Source of the DNA: Planomicrobium sp. YIM 101495
Lineage (GTDB): Bacteria > Bacillota > Bacilli > Bacillales_A > Planococcaceae
DNA: 64,000 nt
Reading direction: 5' to 3'
Assembly: GCF_009707665.1 (NCBI RefSeq)
Contig: NZ_WLZW01000006.1
Coordinates: 1-64,000, forward strand
Below are positions 60,083-64,000 of this stretch, piece by piece. The translations under genes were made by a program, and so were the position numbers. Position 1 is the first letter of the stretch. Every line of letters starts with the position of its first letter. The notes beneath the pieces were generated by a model. It was not told where the DNA came from. It ran no database searches and worked only from the letters and a program-made list of their open reading frames with translations.

Positions 60083-60958
60083 ATGGCAGATTATTTGGTT
60101 CGCGCACTTGGCTATAACGGTCAAGTCCGCGCATTTGCAGTAGACAGTACGAAGTCGGTAGCGGAAGCACAGCAGCGTCACATGACATGGCCGACTGCAT
60201 CCGCAGCGCTTGGACGCACGATGACCGCGGGTGTCATGCTCGGGGCGATGCTCAAGGGTGAAGACAAAGTGACGATCAAAATCGAAGGAGGAGGCCCGAT
60301 CGGCTCGATTCTGGTTGATAGCAATGCAGAAGGGCATATTCGCGGCTACGTGACAAATCCTCAGACGCATCTGGAATTGAACGAAGCCGGAAAGTTGGAT
60401 GTCAAAGGTGTGGTCGGGACGGACGGCATGCTGTCGGTCGTCAAAGACTTGGGTCTACGCGATTATTTCACGGGCCAGACGCCGATTGTGTCAGGTGAAA
60501 TCGCAGAAGATTTCACGTACTATTTTGCAGTATCTGAGCAAGTACCATCTTCTGTCGGGCTTGGCGTATTGGTCGATGCGGACAACTCCATCTTGTCAGC
60601 GGGAGGGTTCATCATTCAATTGCTTCCGGACACAGATGATGAAACCATCACGGCAATCGAGCAGCGATTGGCTTCCATCGAGCCTGTTTCTTCGATGATC
60701 CAGCGTGGCCTTTCTCCTGAAGCGATTCTCGAGCAAGTGCTTGGGGAAGACAATGTGCAATTCTTAGATGAAATGCCGATCAGTTTCCAGTGTGATTGTT
60801 CGAAGGAGCGGTTCACGAAAGGGTTGATTAGTCTTGGCGGGAAAGAATTACGTGAGATGATCGACGAAGACGGCATGGCTGAGACGCAGTGTCACTTCTG
60901 CTTGGAGACGTATGCGTATTCAAAAGAAGAATTGGAAGCATTGATCGATGAGCTATAA
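60083..60958 (+). CDS. hslO: redox-regulated chaperone Hsp33
   Basis: Holdase chaperone activated by oxidation and unfolding. The 291 residues have the N-terminal [21 protein letters not shown], the core [22 protein letters not shown], and the C-terminal zinc switch CDC (near 236-238, [10 protein letters not shown]) and CHFC (near 269-272), four cysteines in all. GAGAGGGAG precedes the ATG. It overlaps the next gene by 11 bases. Confidence 0.97.
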   Translation: MADYLVRALGYNGQVRAFAVDSTKSVAEAQQRHMTWPTASAALGRTMTAGVMLGAMLKGEDKVTIKIEGGGPIGSILVDSNAEGHIRGYVTNPQTHLELNEAGKLDVKGVVGTDGMLSVVKDLGLRDYFTGQTPIVSGEIAEDFTYYFAVSEQVPSSVGLGVLVDADNSILSAGGFIIQLLPDTDDETITAIEQRLASIEPVSSMIQRGLSPEAILEQVLGEDNVQFLDEMPISFQCDCSKERFTKGLISLGGKELREMIDEDGMAETQCHFCLETYAYSKEELEALIDEL

Positions 60959-61925
60959 TTCCAATAGGAGGCCGCCGAAGCAAGAACCCGCCGGTGGGCA
61001 ACAGCCGCCGAAGCGCCGGCTCAAAACAAAACCACTCGTGGTCTTGATTCTTCTATTACTGCTTGGCAACCTGCTGTGGTTCATCGCTTGGCTCATCCCG
61101 AATGGTGAAGAAAAAGCGGTTGGCGGGAACGGTCAGGCGGAAGTGGTGGCGGAAGTCGGGAAAGAAACGATTGACCGTGAACAATGGATGGCCGCGATGG
61201 AAGAAAGATATGGTCGCGAAACACTTTTGACATTAGTCAACGAATTGGTCATGGAGACTGCTGCTGATGAGTACGACATCAAGGTGACGGATGAAGAAAT
61301 TGATCTGGAGCTGGCGATGCTCCGTTCGACGCAAGATACGACCGGCATCGCACTGTATGCAGAAGATGAAGCGCGTCTTCGTGAACGGACGAAGTCACAG
61401 CTGATTCTCGAGAAGGTCTTGACGAAAGATGTCGTCATCGAAGAAGAAGAAGTGAAAGCCTTCTATGAAGAGGACCGCTCTATTTATGAAGTGGCAGACA
61501 GCTACCGCACGCATATGATTGTTGTGGGCTCACAGCAAGAAGCGGAAGAAGTCATTTCCGAGCTTGAAAACGGTTCGTCATTCGACGTACTTGCACGCGA
61601 ACGTTCACTCGACCGCGCGACAGGTAGTCTGGGGGGGGACATCGGGTTCATTACGGCAGATCAGTCATCTGTCGACCCGGCAATCGCCGCAGCTGTTGAA
61701 AGTGTCGAGAATGGCAAGTGGTCGGAACCTCTCCCCTTGCAGGATGGACGCGTAGCTATCATCACAGTGATGGAGAAAGCAGAAGGCCAGACATTCACTT
61801 TTGAAGAAGTGGCTAGTCACATCAGCAGGGAATTGGCGCTTGAACAATTACCCCAGTCCGTCTCGCCAGAAGCATTTTGGCAGGAATTCGATGCGAAGTG
61901 GTTTTACGGAGAAGGATCTGAATGA
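60948..61925 (+). CDS. yacD: membrane-anchored PpiC-type peptidyl-prolyl isomerase (YacD/PrsA-like)
   Basis: A 325-residue foldase-like protein. A Pro/Lys-rich cytoplasmic tail (1-28) is followed by one membrane segment at about 29-50 ([20 protein letters not shown]), a SurA-N-like helical region (about 65-170) and a parvulin PpiC domain (about 180-285; [33 protein letters not shown]). Unlike true PrsA it has no lipobox cysteine. B. subtilis YacD occupies the same hslO-cysK slot. It probably assists folding of secreted proteins; clients are unknown. Confidence 0.9.
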   Translation: MSYNSNRRPPKQEPAGGQQPPKRRLKTKPLVVLILLLLLGNLLWFIAWLIPNGEEKAVGGNGQAEVVAEVGKETIDREQWMAAMEERYGRETLLTLVNELVMETAADEYDIKVTDEEIDLELAMLRSTQDTTGIALYAEDEARLRERTKSQLILEKVLTKDVVIEEEEVKAFYEEDRSIYEVADSYRTHMIVVGSQQEAEEVISELENGSSFDVLARERSLDRATGSLGGDIGFITADQSSVDPAIAAAVESVENGKWSEPLPLQDGRVAIITVMEKAEGQTFTFEEVASHISRELALEQLPQSVSPEAFWQEFDAKWFYGEGSE

Positions 61926-61934
61926 TTGGAGTAG

Positions 61935-61977
61935 GGTGAGAAAAGGGATGCATGCATTCCCTTTCTCACCTTTTTTT
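61935..61977 (+). terminator. coaX-hslO-yacD terminator
   Basis: GGTGAGAAAAGGGATGC pairs with GCATTCCCTTTCTCACC, followed by seven T residues. Confidence 0.92.
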
Positions 61978-62085
61978 GACGAAAAAGAATTCTGCAATTC
62001 AAACGATTTGACATCGAATCAAGGCCATTGGTACGATGGATGAAGCAAAGTCGACAAAAATAGTAGGGATTAGGAGTGGTTGAGG

Positions 62086-63027
62086 ATGAACCGTTTAGGA
62101 AATTCCATTACTGAATTGATCGGACAAACACCGATCGTCAAATTGAATCGTGTAACAGGACCGGAAGATGCAGAGGTCTACGTGAAGCTGGAGTATTTTA
62201 ACCCAGGAAGCAGCGTCAAAGACCGGATTGCTCTTGCAATGATCGAAGCGGCCGAGAAGAATGGCCAATTGAAAGAAGGCGACACACTGATTGAGCCGAC
62301 GAGTGGCAACACAGGAATCGGACTTGCAATGATCGCAGCGGCGAAAGGGTATAAATCCGTCCTTGTCATGCCGGAAACGATGAGCATGGAGCGCCGCAAC
62401 CTATTGCGCGCTTACGGAGCTGAACTCGTCTTGACACCAGGACCAGACGGGATGAACGGTCCGAGCGGCGCCATTAAGACAGCTGAAAAGATGGCGAAGG
62501 AAAACGGCTGGTTTATGCCGCAGCAATTCGAGAATGAAGCGAACCCGGAAGTGCACCGTTTGACGACAGGTCCAGAAATCGTCGAAGCGATGGGCGACCA
62601 GTTGGATGCATTCATTTCGGGAATCGGTACGGGTGGTACAATCACAGGAGCTGGCCAAGTGCTTCGCGAGAAATACGATAACATCCATATCGTCGCTGTC
62701 GAGCCGACGGATTCCGCAGTTCTTTCTGGTGGACAACCAGGCCCTCACAAAATTCAGGGGATTGGCGCAGGCTTCGTGCCAAGCGTTTTGAAAACGGATA
62801 TTTATGATGAAATCATTCAAGTGACGAACGACCAAGCGTACGAGACAGCGCGCCAAGTAGCGCGTGAAGAAGGGATCCTTGGTGGGGTTTCTTCCGGGGC
62901 GGCGATCTACGCAGCGCAGCAAGTGGCGAAGAAGCTTGGGAAAGGCAAGAAAGTATTGGCGATTTTGCCATCCAACGGCGAACGCTATTTGAGCACACCG
63001 CTTTACCAATTTGACGAAACGAACTGA
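62086..63027 (+). CDS. cysK: cysteine synthase A
   Basis: O-acetylserine sulfhydrylase, the last step of cysteine synthesis. The 313 residues from ATG 62086 (TTAGGAG upstream; TTG 62080 is an alternative) have GSSVKDRIA with the PLP lysine (near 44), [25 protein letters not shown] and the C-terminal SSGAAI. In B. subtilis the enzyme also binds CymR. In B. subtilis pabB-pabA-pabC lie between cysK and sul; here folP follows after 123 bases. Confidence 0.97.
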   Translation: MNRLGNSITELIGQTPIVKLNRVTGPEDAEVYVKLEYFNPGSSVKDRIALAMIEAAEKNGQLKEGDTLIEPTSGNTGIGLAMIAAAKGYKSVLVMPETMSMERRNLLRAYGAELVLTPGPDGMNGPSGAIKTAEKMAKENGWFMPQQFENEANPEVHRLTTGPEIVEAMGDQLDAFISGIGTGGTITGAGQVLREKYDNIHIVAVEPTDSAVLSGGQPGPHKIQGIGAGFVPSVLKTDIYDEIIQVTNDQAYETARQVAREEGILGGVSSGAAIYAAQQVAKKLGKGKKVLAILPSNGERYLSTPLYQFDETN

Positions 63028-63030
63028 CCG

Positions 63031-63064
63031 AGGAGCCGCTTTCCTATAGGAGAGCGGCCTTTCT
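63031..63064 (+). terminator. cysK terminator
   Basis: AGGAGCCGCTTTCC pairs with GGAGAGCGGCCTTT, with G-U pairs and a 4-base loop, then a short T-rich run. Confidence 0.65.
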
Positions 63065-63150
63065 GTGTACGGAAACTGGAAAATGCAAGCTGTTTTGCGT
63101 TAAGATGACTTCTAGTAACAGCATTTTATAGAGTAGGCGGTGGCAAGCAG

Positions 63151-63963
63151 ATGGATTTTCACTTTGGACAGAAGACATGGGTGATGGGCATTTTGAATGT
63201 GACGCCGGATTCTTTTTCAGACGGCGGCAGCTATACGAATGTGGAACGAGCGGTTCTGCGAGCCAAAGGGATGATCGCGGAAGGTGCGGACATGATCGAC
63301 ATCGGCGGGGAATCAACGCGTCCTGGCCACACCGTGATCAGTGATGAGGAAGAAATCAGCCGGGTTGTCCCGGTCATCGAAGCGATTGTCCAGGAGCTGG
63401 ATGTGCCACTTTCCATCGATACATACAAATCGGCGGTCGCCAAAGCAGCAATCGAAGCGGGAGCACACGTCATCAACGACGTCTGGGGTGGAAAGCACGA
63501 CCCGGAGATTCTGCGGGTAGCGGCTGATAAAGGGGTGCCGATCATCTTGATGCATAACCGTGACCAGCCGGACTACGAGGAGTTCTGGCAGGATGCGAAA
63601 CGCGATCTTGAAGAACGGATCGAAGCAGCATTAGCGGCAGGTGTGAAGAACGAACACATTTGGCTAGACCCAGGCATCGGCTTCGGTAAGACGACGGCGC
63701 ACAATTTGGAAATGATGCAGCGACTGGATGCGCTCGTTGCCATGGGCTATCCGGTCTTGCTCGGAACGTCCCGCAAGTCGTTTATCGGCAAGCTTCTTGA
63801 TTTGCCAGTAGAGGAGCGGCTGGAAGGTTCGCTTTCAACGGTGTGCTTCGGCGCGGAGAAAGGCTGTCATATCGTCAGGGTTCATGATGTGAAAGAAACA
63901 GCCCGTGCGCTACGTGTCACGGATGCTTTGAGTGGAAGACGAACGATCGGAGGAATGGAATGA
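63151..63963 (+). CDS. folP: dihydropteroate synthase
   Basis: Joins p-aminobenzoate to hydroxymethyl-dihydropterin in folate synthesis; the sulfonamide target. The 270 residues have MGILNVTPDSFSDGGSY (near 11-27), IGGESTRPG (near 52), the pterin-site IDTYKS and NDVWGG, and GTSRKSF (near 206-212). GGCGGTGGCAAGCAG precedes the ATG. It overlaps the folB start by one base, so folP-folB-folK coupling is likely to continue beyond the window. Confidence 0.96.
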   Translation: MDFHFGQKTWVMGILNVTPDSFSDGGSYTNVERAVLRAKGMIAEGADMIDIGGESTRPGHTVISDEEEISRVVPVIEAIVQELDVPLSIDTYKSAVAKAAIEAGAHVINDVWGGKHDPEILRVAADKGVPIILMHNRDQPDYEEFWQDAKRDLEERIEAALAAGVKNEHIWLDPGIGFGKTTAHNLEMMQRLDALVAMGYPVLLGTSRKSFIGKLLDLPVEERLEGSLSTVCFGAEKGCHIVRVHDVKETARALRVTDALSGRRTIGGME

Positions 63964-64000
63964 TGGACTATATTCATTTGAATGAAATGGAGTTTTACGG
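63963..64000 (+). CDS. folB: dihydroneopterin aldolase, N-terminal fragment
   Basis: Only the first 12 codons are inside the window (MDYIHLNEMEFY). They match the usual FolB start, in which a short beta strand leads to the N-G-M-E-F-Y-G motif. The ATG overlaps the folP stop (TGATG). Position directly after folP supports the call; the remainder lies beyond the window edge. Confidence 0.75.
   Translation, partial: MDYIHLNEMEFY

Overview
The window is a stretch of chromosome from a low-GC Gram-positive of the order Bacillales, most likely a member of the Planococcaceae/Caryophanaceae that does not form spores (Planococcus, Planomicrobium or Bhargavaea type). This rests on gene order. It follows the origin-proximal map of Bacillus subtilis (rrnO-guaB-dacA-serS-dgk/dck-tadA-scr-dnaX-recR-tmk-holB-abrB-metS-rnmV-rsmA-veg-ispE-purR-spoVG-glmU-prs-ctc-pth-mfd-divIC-tilS-hpt-ftsH-coaX-hslO-cysK-folP), but almost every sporulation gene of that map is absent (bofA, csfB, yabG, sspF, fin, spoVT, yabP, yabQ, spoIIE). 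By eye the base composition is close to 50% G+C. The exact genus is an inference.

Layout. 1-3763: the 3' end of a 5S rRNA, then glutathione peroxidase, guaB and dacA. 3764-6360: an accessory patch in the slot where pdxS-pdxT usually lie. It holds a MocR-type regulator and, divergently, a deletion scar joining a truncated flavin reductase to the C-terminal half of an MhqO-like dioxygenase behind two MhqR-like operators. 6383-10932: T-box-controlled serS, an alpha/beta hydrolase, tadA and two deoxynucleoside kinases. 11150-17241: tRNA-Ser and a peptide ABC transporter, with four genes on the minus strand and the binding lipoprotein divergent. 17351-27507: SRP RNA and a long run of replication, recombination and translation genes (dnaX, recR, tmk, darA, holB, ricT, yabA, rsmI). 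27613-40540: abrB, metG, 5S maturation (rnmV), rsmA, veg, ispE, purR-ridA, spoVG, glmU-prs and ctc. 40643-48182: pth, mfd, a flippase, yabN and rqcP. 48183-53335: a repeat-rich spacer and an arginine unit, carB-argF, on the minus strand. 53336-64000: divIC, yabR, a DinB protein, tRNA-Met, tilS, hpt, ftsH, coaX, hslO, a PpiC isomerase, cysK, folP and the start of folB.

How it works together. The genes are mainly information processing (DNA polymerase III clamp loader, recombination mediator, tRNA synthetases and modification, 5S and 16S rRNA maturation) and precursor supply (GMP, dNMPs, PRPP, UDP-GlcNAc, isoprenoids, CoA, folate, cysteine, arginine). Several regulatory sites can be read directly: a serine T-box, tandem Spo0A boxes downstream of the abrB promoter, a sigma-H-like promoter before spoVG, a sigma-B promoter before ctc, a CodY-like box between the peptide-transporter units, and an ArgR-like palindrome over the start site of the carB promoter.

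I found no defence system, prophage, transposase, CRISPR array or biosynthetic cluster. The most notable signals are the deletion scar with its surviving operators, the carB-argF unit lacking carA, the 21-bp tandem repeat and long hairpin beside it, and retained transition-state regulatory sites in a genome that seems to have lost its spore genes.
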